From NCBI GenBank assembly GCA_013360745.1, contig JABWBA010000011.1:1-63936 (forward strand): 63,936 bases of DNA, written 5' to 3'. This stretch comes from Chthonomonadales bacterium. Lineage in GTDB: Bacteria > Armatimonadota > Chthonomonadetes > Chthonomonadales > CAJBBX01. Below are positions 47,037 through 56,443 of this stretch, piece by piece (the first letter of the stretch is position 1; each line of letters begins with the position of its first letter). The translations under genes and the position numbers were made by a program. The notes beneath the pieces are model-generated. The model was given only the letters and a program-made list of their open reading frames with translations, was not told the origin of the DNA and made no database searches.

Positions 47037-47960
47037 ATGGTGAATAGAATCCTGTCCCTGGCGATTTTCAGTCTGTTGATGGCGCCTGCGGGAGCTCAGA
47101 CGGACCTGAGCGGCGCCGATCGTGTGGTGACCAATGCAGGGCCGTCTATCGTCACGATAAAGACGATCCTGAAAACCGAGACAACGTTCGGCGGCGAGTC
47201 GCAGGCTCAGGAATCGCGGCTGATCCTGCAAGGCGCTATCGTATCCCCGGACGGATTGATTATGATCTCGAATCTGGCGTTCTCTCCGTATCGAGCCATG
47301 GCTCTGGCTGGCATGGGCGATGAACCAGGCTCCGCGCCCCAGATCAAGACCACCCCGACATCAATGAAGGTGATCATCGGCAACGAGGATACGGAGTACG
47401 ATGCCTTCCTCGCCGCCACAGATACGAACCTCGACCTCGCGTTCATCAAGATCGAAAAGCTCGGAGACAGGACCCTTCCGTTTATCGATATGGGTGCGTC
47501 TACATCTGCCATTACAGGTCAGACGGTCGTCCAGATCTGCCGCCTCGGCCGGGAATACGACTATACGCCCTACTACCAGTCCGCTACGGTGAATGGTGAG
47601 ATCAAGAAACCCCGGGCTGCCTGGATGCTGCAGGGCTCCGTGAGCACGCTCGGACTGCCGGTGTTCGCGATTACAGGTCAGGTAATCGGTGTGTTGACGG
47701 TCGTCACATCGGGAGCGAAGGAGCAAGGAGCCGCCGAGTCCTTCGGCCTGGGTATGTTCATGCGGATGATCTCAGGTGGAGGAGGGGGCGCTCCCAACGC
47801 CACCTTCGTCATACCGGCGACCGTAATCAAAGGCGTCGTCGAGCAGGCCCGCCTCCGCGCCGTCGAAGTGGCAGCTCAGCGAGCCACCAAACGTGATACC
47901 AAACCAGCTCAACCGGAGAAACCCGCAGCCAAACCCTCTAGCAAATCCAAAGGAAAGTAA
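47037..47960 (+). CDS. Catalytically inactive HtrA-like pseudoprotease
   Basis: 307 residues, signal peptide (MVNRILSLAIFSLLMAPAGAQ), then a trypsin-like fold recognisable from AIVSPDGLIMISNLAF, LDLAFIKI and LPVFAITGQVIGV. At the positions of the catalytic residues His becomes Leu80 and Ser becomes Leu205; only the Asp (133) remains. It ends in a Lys/Pro/Ala-rich tail. AGGAGG precedes the ATG, 25 bases after the active protease gene. It may bind the same substrates or regulate the neighbouring protease. Confidence 0.82.
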   Translation: MVNRILSLAIFSLLMAPAGAQTDLSGADRVVTNAGPSIVTIKTILKTETTFGGESQAQESRLILQGAIVSPDGLIMISNLAFSPYRAMALAGMGDEPGSAPQIKTTPTSMKVIIGNEDTEYDAFLAATDTNLDLAFIKIEKLGDRTLPFIDMGASTSAITGQTVVQICRLGREYDYTPYYQSATVNGEIKKPRAAWMLQGSVSTLGLPVFAITGQVIGVLTVVTSGAKEQGAAESFGLGMFMRMISGGGGGAPNATFVIPATVIKGVVEQARLRAVEVAAQRATKRDTKPAQPEKPAAKPSSKSKGK

Positions 47961-47974
47961 GGGTTCCAGCAATA

Positions 47975-49219
47975 ATGTCGCAAGATCGGCGCCTAACCAT
48001 CGGCCTTGTCGGAGCTGGCATGTTCGGGGGCGATGTTCATCTCCGAACGTTCGCAGATCTGCAGCGCTCAGGCATCGCGCCCTTCCTCGGCCGAATCGGC
48101 ATGGATGAGTTCGCCCGTCCGCTCGCCGATATCGAGATCGAACTAACGGCCATCGGCGCCCGAACTGAGGCGTCGGCGAACCGAGCATGCGATGCCTTCT
48201 TGAGCTACACCGGGCATCGCCCGGCCCCGTGCTATGGCGAGACACCCTGGCGGGATATGTTCGGGGATCCGTCCGCCATCGACGTCCTCGCCGTCGCCAC
48301 GCCGGACCATCTCCACGCGATCCCGACACTGGAGGCCCTGGCGCAGGGTTGTCACGTGATCGTCGAGAAGCCCCTTTGTCTGGATTATGGAGAGGCGCAG
48401 GAGATCGTAGAGTCGGCGCAGCGTGCCGGGCGAATCGTCGCCGTCGATATGCACAAGCGCTACGATCCCGACCATATGAGGATCCGTAATGACCTGCTCC
48501 AGCGGATCGGCGAACCGCTCTACGGCACCGCCTACCTCGAGGAACCGCTCGAGGTATCGACTACGACGTTCAAATGGGCATCGCAAAGCGACCCATTCAC
48601 CTACGTCGGGCCGCACTGGGTGGATCTCTTTTACCATTACTTCGGCGTCGAGCCGATCGGGCTGACGGCGGTAGGGCAGAAACGACGACTGGTTGACCAG
48701 GGCATCGACACGTTCGATGCGGTTCAGGTACGGGTCGATTGGGCCAATGGGATGAGCGTGACGTTCCAGAACAACTGGATCACGCCGGCGGACTTCGAGG
48801 GGCCCGTCAACCAGGGCCATGAGATCGTCGGGACGCGCGGCAAGATCGAATGCGATCAGCAGTATCGGGGGCTCCGGTTCTGGTGCGAAGGTCAAGGCTC
48901 CAGAACCGCGAACAATCACTTCACCCGCGATGTGCGCCGCCCTGACGGGCCACCGGTCTATGTCGGCTACGGCGCGGACAGCATTATCGCTGGCGTTCTG
49001 GCCATCTGCCGTTCGAAGTTCCTGAACTCCAACCTCGACGACCTCGAGGACCACTATCCGTCGGCTCTGCAATCCGCCGTCACCGTCAAGGTGATTCATG
49101 CCGCCCGTCTTGTGCGGGATCTGAACTGGTCGCATGTCTCGGCCGGTCGCGCACCGGCGGCTTCAGCCTCATTCGACGCCATCGGCTTCGAGATTCTGGA
49201 TCCCTATAATACGCTGTGA
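47975..49219 (+). CDS. Gfo/Idh/MocA-family oxidoreductase
   Basis: 414 residues. N-terminal Rossmann domain (LTIGLVGAGMFGGDVHLRTF), the family motif HVIVEKPLCLDYGEAQEIV with the catalytic Lys, and a C-terminal alpha/beta domain (DMHKRYDPDHMRIRNDL, GPHWVDLFYHYFG). It should be an NAD(P)-dependent sugar or cyclitol dehydrogenase; substrate unknown. It starts 14 bases after the pseudoprotease, but the functional link is unclear. Confidence 0.92.
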   Translation: MSQDRRLTIGLVGAGMFGGDVHLRTFADLQRSGIAPFLGRIGMDEFARPLADIEIELTAIGARTEASANRACDAFLSYTGHRPAPCYGETPWRDMFGDPSAIDVLAVATPDHLHAIPTLEALAQGCHVIVEKPLCLDYGEAQEIVESAQRAGRIVAVDMHKRYDPDHMRIRNDLLQRIGEPLYGTAYLEEPLEVSTTTFKWASQSDPFTYVGPHWVDLFYHYFGVEPIGLTAVGQKRRLVDQGIDTFDAVQVRVDWANGMSVTFQNNWITPADFEGPVNQGHEIVGTRGKIECDQQYRGLRFWCEGQGSRTANNHFTRDVRRPDGPPVYVGYGADSIIAGVLAICRSKFLNSNLDDLEDHYPSALQSAVTVKVIHAARLVRDLNWSHVSAGRAPAASASFDAIGFEILDPYNTL

Positions 49220-49292
49220 TACGAACGGCGGAGATGTGCCGGATATTCCCCGCGTTATCGTAATCCAAAGACAACACAAGGATGATAGACAT

Positions 49293-51341
49293 ATGAGATC
49301 TCCGTTCGCAGTAACGATGCTCTGCATCGTCGCACTCGGATCACCATGGAAGGCCGTCGCCCAGCTGCACGCGTCTACGTTCCTCGGAGGTAACGGCAAC
49401 GATTATGGGCATCATGTGGTGGCCGATACCCTCGGCAACCTGTATATCGTAGGGCGCACGGCAGCCTCCGATTTCCCGACGACACCCGGAGCGTTATCCC
49501 GGACCTATTCGGGAGGCGATAACGACGTGTTCGTCGCGAAGCTGAGCCCGGACGCTTCGACGTTGATCTGGTCCACCTATCTGGGCGGCAGCGGTGATGA
49601 TCAACCCGCTACATTGCTCCTCGATGGCGCCGGTTCGGTCCTCGTAATCGGCGCCACTTCGTCCACCGATTTTCCCGTTACGATCGATGCACAGCAATCG
49701 TCCAATGGAGGCGGGTATGACGCGTTCATCGCCCGGATCAGCCCGGACGGTGCGACACTGGAATATGGCTCCTACTGTGGCGGCTCGGCACAGGAAACCG
49801 CCAGCGGCATACGCCTGGCAGCCGGTGGTGATTACGTCATCGCGGGAACCACAGCATCCTCCGATTTCCCGACAACCGTCGGCGCCTACCAGCCGAGCTA
49901 TGCAGGCGGCGACCCCGTCTACGGCGATCTCTTCGCGGCCCGCTTCACCGACGGCGGGAAGACCCTCGCCTGGAGTACCTACCTGGGCGGAGGGCACAAC
50001 GATGAGTGCCGGGCGGTCGGCCTCGATGGTTCCGACAACGTCTATCTCGCAGGTTGGACCGCACATCGGACCGGCGGCCCGTTCAACGAGTTTCCTACCA
50101 CCGCTGGCGCATACGATACATCCTATGCGGGCGACCGGGATGCGGTTCTTGCCTGTCTCTCATCCGATGGTTCGACATTGGCCTATGCGACGTTGCTGGG
50201 CGACACCGGTAAGGATCAGGCCAACAACATCCATGTGGGAGCCGATGGCACGGTTTGGCTGACCGGCGATACCGACTCCTCTGCCTTCCCGACCACCGCA
50301 GGCGCTTTCCAGACAACCTACGGAGGCGTACGCGATGTATTCGCGGTCCGGGTCGCACCGGGCGGAGGCTCTCTCGATTGGGCGACGTTCCTGGGCGGCA
50401 GCGGAGAAGAGGGCTACGGGAGTGTCCGGGTCAACTCCGGAGGTGATGTTGTGATCTCGGGCTATACCCTTTCGACCGACTTCCCGGTCACTGCCGGTTC
50501 GTTCCAGACAGCGCTCGCGGGACAATCCGATGTGTTCGTCGTTCGTATAGCCGGAGATGGCGCGACGATGATGTACGGAACCTATTTCGGCGGTTCCCTG
50601 ACCGACCGCGGCGGCGCCAATCTGGATCTCTCCGATAACGCGCTCATCGTGGGTTTCACCGCATCACCGAACTTCCCCATTACGCCGGGAGCCTACCAAT
50701 CAAGTGTGGGCGCCGGCTGGGCCAGCTTCGTCAGCCGCCTGAGCCTGGCTCGCATCACGACGCGCATCTATGCCCTGAACCGCTCCGGCGCGATCGGCAC
50801 GTTGATCTACCTTCGCGGGTATCTGTACCATTCCGGGTATACGCCTGTTATGTCTCGCACTCTGGAGTTTTCGGTCGATAGCACCCCTGCCGGCTCCAGC
50901 GTAACGGACGGTACAGGCCGCGCCACTTTGTCCCATATCATCCCCGAGGCCGCCGGCGCGGGCGCTCGATCCATCGTGACATCGTTCGCTGGGGATTCGA
51001 GCTATTACCCGTCCTCGGCCTCGGCTACGCTCTCCGCCACGAAAGGTTCGTTAACCCTCTGGGTTCTGCCGCGGACGATGGCAAGAGGCTCCACCGCCTA
51101 TCTGCGGGCTTATGCACGCCAGGTGCCAACGATGGACTGGGTGCCCGGCAAACTCGTCGAGATCTCAGTCGACGGCACACCGCTGGGCTCCGCATCGACC
51201 AACGCCTCGGGCATGGCGGCGGTTCTCTTTACCGTGCCGAACGCGTTTTCGCTCGGCGCACATACGATTGGTGCGAGCTTCTCAGGAGACGCCGCGTACC
51301 ACCCGGCCACCGGCTCGGGCACGCTCACGGTAACCCCGTAG
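49293..51341 (+). CDS. Secreted SBBP beta-propeller with two Ig-like domains
   Basis: About 682 residues. Signal peptide (1-27, ending near VAQ), then seven SBBP-type repeats to about residue 485, each opening with a T-Y/F-L-G-G-S-G-D-D-like motif and containing a D-F-P-T/V-T element, consistent with a seven-bladed propeller. Two Ig-like repeats follow (EFSVDSTPAGSSVTDGTG and the matching EISVDGTPLGSASTNASG). A plausible substrate of the secretion system encoded upstream. Start chosen at the ATG 49293; a longer frame overlaps the previous gene. Confidence 0.88.
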   Translation: MRSPFAVTMLCIVALGSPWKAVAQLHASTFLGGNGNDYGHHVVADTLGNLYIVGRTAASDFPTTPGALSRTYSGGDNDVFVAKLSPDASTLIWSTYLGGSGDDQPATLLLDGAGSVLVIGATSSTDFPVTIDAQQSSNGGGYDAFIARISPDGATLEYGSYCGGSAQETASGIRLAAGGDYVIAGTTASSDFPTTVGAYQPSYAGGDPVYGDLFAARFTDGGKTLAWSTYLGGGHNDECRAVGLDGSDNVYLAGWTAHRTGGPFNEFPTTAGAYDTSYAGDRDAVLACLSSDGSTLAYATLLGDTGKDQANNIHVGADGTVWLTGDTDSSAFPTTAGAFQTTYGGVRDVFAVRVAPGGGSLDWATFLGGSGEEGYGSVRVNSGGDVVISGYTLSTDFPVTAGSFQTALAGQSDVFVVRIAGDGATMMYGTYFGGSLTDRGGANLDLSDNALIVGFTASPNFPITPGAYQSSVGAGWASFVSRLSLARITTRIYALNRSGAIGTLIYLRGYLYHSGYTPVMSRTLEFSVDSTPAGSSVTDGTGRATLSHIIPEAAGAGARSIVTSFAGDSSYYPSSASATLSATKGSLTLWVLPRTMARGSTAYLRAYARQVPTMDWVPGKLVEISVDGTPLGSASTNASGMAAVLFTVPNAFSLGAHTIGASFSGDAAYHPATGSGTLTVTP

Positions 51342-51365
51342 ACGCATCCAACCTGCCAGATGGAG

Positions 51366-51400
51366 AGGCGCGGCATCCCCTCGGAGCGCCGCGCCTTTTC
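51366..51400 (+). terminator. Intrinsic terminator after the SBBP gene
   Basis: AGGCGCGGC (51366-51374) pairs with GCCGCGCCT (51388-51396), followed by TTTTC. It separates this transcript from pyrG. Confidence 0.85.
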
Positions 51401-51436
51401 TCTGCGCGAGCCCTCTGTCGGAGCCCTTATGAAGTG

Positions 51437-51450
51437 TATAATGCAATGGG
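51437..51450 (+). promoter_or_regulatory. pyrG promoter -10 and predicted GGG start
   Basis: TATAAT at 51437-51442; the -35 at the right distance (TCTGTC or CTGTCG near 51414-51420) is weak. The expected start, six to seven bases downstream, falls on GGGCTG (51448-51453). pyrG transcripts in several Gram-positive bacteria also begin GGGC and are regulated by G-slippage when CTP is low; a 7-bp hairpin (51467-51473/51488-51494) follows here but lacks a T-run. Confidence 0.5.
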
Positions 51451-51540
51451 CTGCGGCGTAAGCCCGAGCCAGATCCGAACCTGACCGTCTGGCTGTCAAG
51501 CTCGCCAACTCGCCCTCCACTTTGAGCGAAGGGGTCCGCT

Positions 51541-53175
51541 ATGGCCAAGTTCATCTTCGTTACGGGAGGGGTCGTCAGCTCTGTTGGCAAGGGTATCACC
51601 ACCGCCAGCCTGGGCCGCTTGCTCCGTAATCGCGGGTTCAAAGTCACCGTCCAGAAACTTGATCCCTATATCAACGTGGATGCGGGGACCATGAATCCCT
51701 TTCAACACGGAGAGGTTTTCGTAACTGACGATCAGGCGGAGACCGACCTGGATCTCGGCCACTACGAACGGTTTATCGACGTTAACCTGACGCGCCATTC
51801 CTCGATGACAACGGGCAGCGTTTATCGAGAGGTGATCGCGAAAGAACGGCGCGGCGACTACCTCGGCGGCTGTGTGCAGATGATCCCGCATGTCACCAAC
51901 GAGATCAAGGAGCGAATCCTTCGTGCTGCCGATGATTCCGGCGCCGAGGTGATCATCGCGGAGATCGGCGGCACCGTCGGCGATATCGAAGGCCAGATCT
52001 TCATCGAGGCCATCCGTCAGTTCCGCAAAGACGCGGGCCCGGGGAATACCATCTACGTTCATGTCACGTTGATCCCCGAAGTCGGCCCATGGCACGAGCT
52101 CAAGACCAAGCCGACCCAGCACTCTGTGATCAGGCTGCGCGAGATGGGCATCCAGCCAGACATCCTCATCTGCCGTACGAACCATCCGATGAGCGAGGAA
52201 ATGCGGGACAAACTCTCCCTGTTTTGCGATGTACAGCGGGAAGCGGTCGTCGAATCGCTCAATGCTCAGACGATCTATGAAGTGCCCCTACGATACGAGG
52301 ATATGGGCGTCGCGGATCTGCTCATCGATCGCCTTGGGCTGCCGAACAACCCACCGGATATGGCCGAATGGGTAGCCCTTGTGGATCGAATCAAGAACCC
52401 TCTCCATCGGACGACCGTCGCGGTCGTGGGCAAGTACACAGATAATGGCGATGCCTATATTTCGATCGCGGAAGCCCTTGGACACGGAGGAATCGCCAAC
52501 CACGCTGCCGTGGACCTTCGTTGGGTGGACAGCGAAGAGATCGAATCCGGGGACCCGGCACGATCTCTTGGAGGGTCCGATGCCATCGTGGTGCCGGGAG
52601 GTTTCGGCAGCCGTGGTATCGAAGGCAAGATCAAGGCCATCCGCTACGCCCGTGAACACCGTGTACCGTTTCTTGGCCTGTGTCTGGGGATGCAAATGGC
52701 GGTTGTGGAGTTCGCGCGGAATGTCTGCGGATTGCGCGATGCGCACTCCGAAGAGATGGATCCGTCGACACCGCATCCCGTGATCCATATCCTCCCGGAG
52801 CAAAAGGACGTCGAAGTCAAAGGGGCGACGATGCGGTTAGGCGCGTACCGATGCCAGCTGGTAGCTGGTTCACGGGCCGAACAGGTCTACGGCGAACCGT
52901 ATGTCTACGAACGACACCGACACCGTTACGAAGTGAATAACGACTATCGCGAAACGCTCCAACGATCAGGTATGACCTGCTCCGGCATCAGTCCGGACTA
53001 CCGACTTGTGGAGATGATCGAGATTCGGGAGCATCCGTTTTTCATCGCGACGCAGTTCCATCCCGAGTTCAAGTCCCGCCCGAATCGAGCGCATCCGCTG
53101 TTCCGAGGGCTGATCGAAGCGGCTCTTACCTATCAGTCGGGCGAGTCGAAGATCGACGCCCCTTCCGTGATCTGA
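51541..53175 (+). CDS. pyrG: CTP synthase
   Basis: Converts UTP to CTP with glutamine. Amidoligase domain: FIFVTGGVVSSVGKGITTASL, LDPYINVDAGTMNPFQHGEV and EIGGTVGDIEG. C-terminal class I glutamine amidotransferase: VPGGFGSRGIEGKI, the nucleophile Cys in FLGLCLGMQ, and FHPEFKSRP with catalytic His and Glu. The 544-residue length is normal and GAAGGGG precedes the ATG. Confidence 0.97.
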   Translation: MAKFIFVTGGVVSSVGKGITTASLGRLLRNRGFKVTVQKLDPYINVDAGTMNPFQHGEVFVTDDQAETDLDLGHYERFIDVNLTRHSSMTTGSVYREVIAKERRGDYLGGCVQMIPHVTNEIKERILRAADDSGAEVIIAEIGGTVGDIEGQIFIEAIRQFRKDAGPGNTIYVHVTLIPEVGPWHELKTKPTQHSVIRLREMGIQPDILICRTNHPMSEEMRDKLSLFCDVQREAVVESLNAQTIYEVPLRYEDMGVADLLIDRLGLPNNPPDMAEWVALVDRIKNPLHRTTVAVVGKYTDNGDAYISIAEALGHGGIANHAAVDLRWVDSEEIESGDPARSLGGSDAIVVPGGFGSRGIEGKIKAIRYAREHRVPFLGLCLGMQMAVVEFARNVCGLRDAHSEEMDPSTPHPVIHILPEQKDVEVKGATMRLGAYRCQLVAGSRAEQVYGEPYVYERHRHRYEVNNDYRETLQRSGMTCSGISPDYRLVEMIEIREHPFFIATQFHPEFKSRPNRAHPLFRGLIEAALTYQSGESKIDAPSVI

Positions 53176-53264
53176 TCCTATAGCCTCCAACCGCCCTATC
53201 TGCGAAGGCGGAGGCTGGCCATGGATGGGAGGAACGCTCGACACGGCCGCTGAAGATTGGACTT

Positions 53265-54176
53265 ATGGCAGCTCTGAGCTCCCATCGAGAGGGCATCCAT
53301 CGGCATTCGTCACCGTTCCTTGTAGCGGCGATGCTGGGCCCCTCGGCAGCGCTGCTGCTCGTCTTCAGCTATACACCCGCCTTCATCGGACTTCAGCGTG
53401 CCTTCACCCATTGGGAGACGGGTGAACCCGCTGTTTGGTGTGGCCTCGCGAACTTCGCAGCCATGGCCAGAGATGAGTTTCTGCGCGTCTCGGTCTGGAA
53501 TCAGATTCTCATCCTTGCCGCCAACCTCGTCAAGACCCTCACCGCCCCGTTCCTGGTGGCCGAACTGATCGCTGGCCTCCGATCAACCCGCTGGCAGTAC
53601 GCCTTCCGCACTCTCTTCATCCTGCCGATGGTCGTTCCCGGCATGGTCACGATGCTGCTATGGGCCTTCATCTATGATGGCAGTGTCGGCTTGCTGAACA
53701 TGCTCCTTGAAGGAGTCGGCCTGCAGCACTGGACCCGGTCCTGGCTCGGTGAACCCGGCACAGCGCTGCCTGCGCTCGTCGGAGTCGGATTTCCCTGGGC
53801 TGGCGGCCTCGCGCTGCTGGTTTATCTTGCGGGTCTGAACGGCGTGCCCACCGACGTATGGGACGCTGCAGCACTGGATGGGTCGGTTGGCCTGCGGCGG
53901 ATTCTAGCGATCGATGTGCCCATGCTCATGCCGCAGATTCGGCTGCTGGCGACGTTGACCGTAATCAGCGCTCTGCAGGACTTCGGGAGCATCCTCGTCC
54001 TGACGGGAGGCGGCCCCGGTCTCTCGACCCACGTGCCAGCGTTGCATATGTACTACCAGGCGTTTCGATTCGGTCATATGGGGTATGCCGCGGCGATCGG
54101 ATTCGCGCTGTTCGTCGTGATCCTTGCTCTGTCGCTCCTGAACCAGCGATGGGGCCGATCGAAAGCGGAGCGATGA
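53265..54176 (+). CDS. ABC sugar transporter permease, MalF type (extra copy)
   Basis: 303 residues, six membrane helices, with the EAA loop DAAALDGSVGLRRILAIDVPMLMPQIR that docks the ATPase. It is of the MalF/UgpA type. A MalG-type partner and binding protein are not adjacent: the genes after it are a DUF4434 protein, then a binding protein with its own MalF/MalG pair. It could pair with the downstream MalG or an unlinked partner. Its stop overlaps the next gene by four bases. Confidence 0.88.
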   Translation: MAALSSHREGIHRHSSPFLVAAMLGPSAALLLVFSYTPAFIGLQRAFTHWETGEPAVWCGLANFAAMARDEFLRVSVWNQILILAANLVKTLTAPFLVAELIAGLRSTRWQYAFRTLFILPMVVPGMVTMLLWAFIYDGSVGLLNMLLEGVGLQHWTRSWLGEPGTALPALVGVGFPWAGGLALLVYLAGLNGVPTDVWDAAALDGSVGLRRILAIDVPMLMPQIRLLATLTVISALQDFGSILVLTGGGPGLSTHVPALHMYYQAFRFGHMGYAAAIGFALFVVILALSLLNQRWGRSKAER

Positions 54177-56443
54177 TCTATCTATTGCTGACCGTTGCAT
54201 TCAGCATCCCGTCTCCTCCCCCCGGGCTGCGCATCGAAGGGACCTTCATACAGTTGAACGATGCTATGGCCAGGCGCACGACACTGGAATGGAAACGGGA
54301 GCTCGACGCCGCCCGCCACGCAGGTCTGAAGACCGTCATCATCCAGCGGCTCCGAACGCCGGATGCCGACTACATGAACGCTCCTCGCCGCCCGGTGGAA
54401 ACGATCCTCCGGTACGCGGACGAGCGTGGCATGACCGTCTTCCTAGGCCTGACGGAGGATCCGCGATGGTGGAGCCGCTGCACGGACCCCGAGTATCTCA
54501 CGATCGCGGCCGATGCGGCAGTGACGACGGCGGAGGCGGCATGGCAGCGCTACCGGCGACACCGCTCCTTCGTCGGATGGTACATCGCCCACGAGTTCTG
54601 GGATCTCCGCCTATCGGAAACGCAGACAGCCGCGTTACGCGGTTTTTACAGGTCGATCAGCGACCGCTGCCGCAGTCTGGCGCCCGGCAAGTCCATCGCC
54701 ACAGCTCCGTTCTTCACCGGCGAGATGCCGCCAACCCATACGGCTCGGGTCTTTCAGGCGATCCTCGATGGTTCCGGCATCGATATCGTAATGGTCCAGG
54801 ACGGCGTCGGCGCAAGGGGTTGGGATCGGGAAGTCGAGGTTCGGATAGCCCCCTACTTTTCGGCTATTCGCGATGCGTGCGTCGCCGCCGGCGTCGAACT
54901 GTGGTCGGATCTTGAGTGCTTTCGCCTGAGGGGAACTCCCGCGCAAGGATTCGTTCCAGCAGATCCCCCGCGGGTTCTGCGCCAGCTCGCCGCCGCTTCG
55001 CCCTTCGTGAAGCGCTTCGTGACCTTCGACTTCTTCCATTACATGAGCCCCACCATCGGCGGGGCAGCCCGAGAACTATACGACGGCTACATCGCCGGAT
55101 GTGTGGATCGACCGTTCATGCCCGCCATCGGTCGATCGATGCAGATCGACCCGGCCTTTCGATACTATCGCGATCGCTCGCCTTCGAGCATCGCCGATGA
55201 GATCCGGGCGGCAGGATATTCCATCGTCGAGTACATCGTCGTCAACGATCGCGACATCGATGATGCGCTCGTCCGCGCGCTGACTCGACGACACATCGGG
55301 GTCTGGTATCTCACGTTTGGCAACGGCGTCTATCGAACGGAAGGCTTGCCCGAAGGATGGCGAAGCTGGAAGATGGTAACCCGCGCGGATCTCGCCGGCA
55401 AATCGCTCGAGGATGGCTACACCCGCCTGTGCCTCAACAATCCGGGCTACCGCAAATGGAAGAAGGATCAGATCGTTCAGTCGCTGACGCGCCATCCATT
55501 CCTCGGCGTGCAGATCGCGGAACCACACTGGCCCGAATATCCCGGGATTGCGTCGCCTGCCTATGGGTGTTTCTGCCGCGCGTGCCGGGATGCCTTCCGC
55601 GAGCGGTACGGCTCTGAGGCGGAGCTGCCCGATATCATCGATCCGACTTCGCCTCAACACCCCGACCGGGATCCTGCCCTCTGGAAGAAGTGGCTCGCGT
55701 TTCGACAGGCGACCCTTACGGCATTTCTGGACGATATCGTCAACGGCATCGACGGAATACGATCGAGAGCGCCCGACGCGCGGGTCTGCACATGGTCGCT
55801 CGGACTGATGGAGGCGGACGGGGTCGCCCGCGTTCGTGATATCCATGGTGAGGACGCGGGTGAGATCGTGCGGGTGGTCAAGCCCGACGTCCACTGCCTC
55901 CAGACCCATTGGCCGGACTGGAGCCAAGCGGAGCTGCCCGGCGACTATATCCGTGCGTACCAGCCCTTTCTAGATCAGATTCGGCAGGCGGATGCGTCGA
56001 TACCCATCGTGTTTCAGGCGGATATCGGCTCACAACCGCAGAACCGCCGGTCGACTGCGTGGATCGAACGCTTCGAACGAACTGCATTGGAGCTTGGGGC
56101 GCACGGAAGCATGTGTTATGAGTACTTCATCGGATCCCGAACGTATGAGGATCCGCCGAAGGTGGTGGAAACCGTGCGTGATGGGCCCCGGGTTCGATTG
56201 CTCTTCACAAAGCGCCTGGACCCGGCCACCGCATCGGAGGCGCGCAACTATGAGATCGAAGGCGCAACCGTTCGCTCTGCGACCGTCGACGGTTCCGTGG
56301 TCACCCTCCAACTTACGAAGCGCCTTCCGGATCGGCCTGTTTCGCTGACCATCCTCAGGATCCAGGACGCAGAGGACCGGCGCCTCTTCCGCGATAAACC
56401 GGCGGCGATCCTGGACCACCAGCGGATCCGGATCGCCCGATGA
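54173..56443 (+). CDS. DUF4434 glycoside-hydrolase-like protein
   Basis: 756 residues, short hydrophobic N-terminus (MIYLLLTVAFSIPSPPPG) that may be a signal peptide. The first half (about 20-300) looks like the DUF4434 TIM barrel (GTFIQLNDAMARRTTLEWKRELDAARHAGLKTVIIQ, FVGWYIAHEFWD). The second half (about 330-670) looks like another barrel with acid residues in GVQIAEPHWPEYPG, followed by a short beta domain. It overlaps permease and binding-protein genes by four bases on each side, so it is firmly part of the transport operon; polysaccharide cleavage is inferred. Confidence 0.75.
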   Translation: MIYLLLTVAFSIPSPPPGLRIEGTFIQLNDAMARRTTLEWKRELDAARHAGLKTVIIQRLRTPDADYMNAPRRPVETILRYADERGMTVFLGLTEDPRWWSRCTDPEYLTIAADAAVTTAEAAWQRYRRHRSFVGWYIAHEFWDLRLSETQTAALRGFYRSISDRCRSLAPGKSIATAPFFTGEMPPTHTARVFQAILDGSGIDIVMVQDGVGARGWDREVEVRIAPYFSAIRDACVAAGVELWSDLECFRLRGTPAQGFVPADPPRVLRQLAAASPFVKRFVTFDFFHYMSPTIGGAARELYDGYIAGCVDRPFMPAIGRSMQIDPAFRYYRDRSPSSIADEIRAAGYSIVEYIVVNDRDIDDALVRALTRRHIGVWYLTFGNGVYRTEGLPEGWRSWKMVTRADLAGKSLEDGYTRLCLNNPGYRKWKKDQIVQSLTRHPFLGVQIAEPHWPEYPGIASPAYGCFCRACRDAFRERYGSEAELPDIIDPTSPQHPDRDPALWKKWLAFRQATLTAFLDDIVNGIDGIRSRAPDARVCTWSLGLMEADGVARVRDIHGEDAGEIVRVVKPDVHCLQTHWPDWSQAELPGDYIRAYQPFLDQIRQADASIPIVFQADIGSQPQNRRSTAWIERFERTALELGAHGSMCYEYFIGSRTYEDPPKVVETVRDGPRVRLLFTKRLDPATASEARNYEIEGATVRSATVDGSVVTLQLTKRLPDRPVSLTILRIQDAEDRRLFRDKPAAILDHQRIRIAR

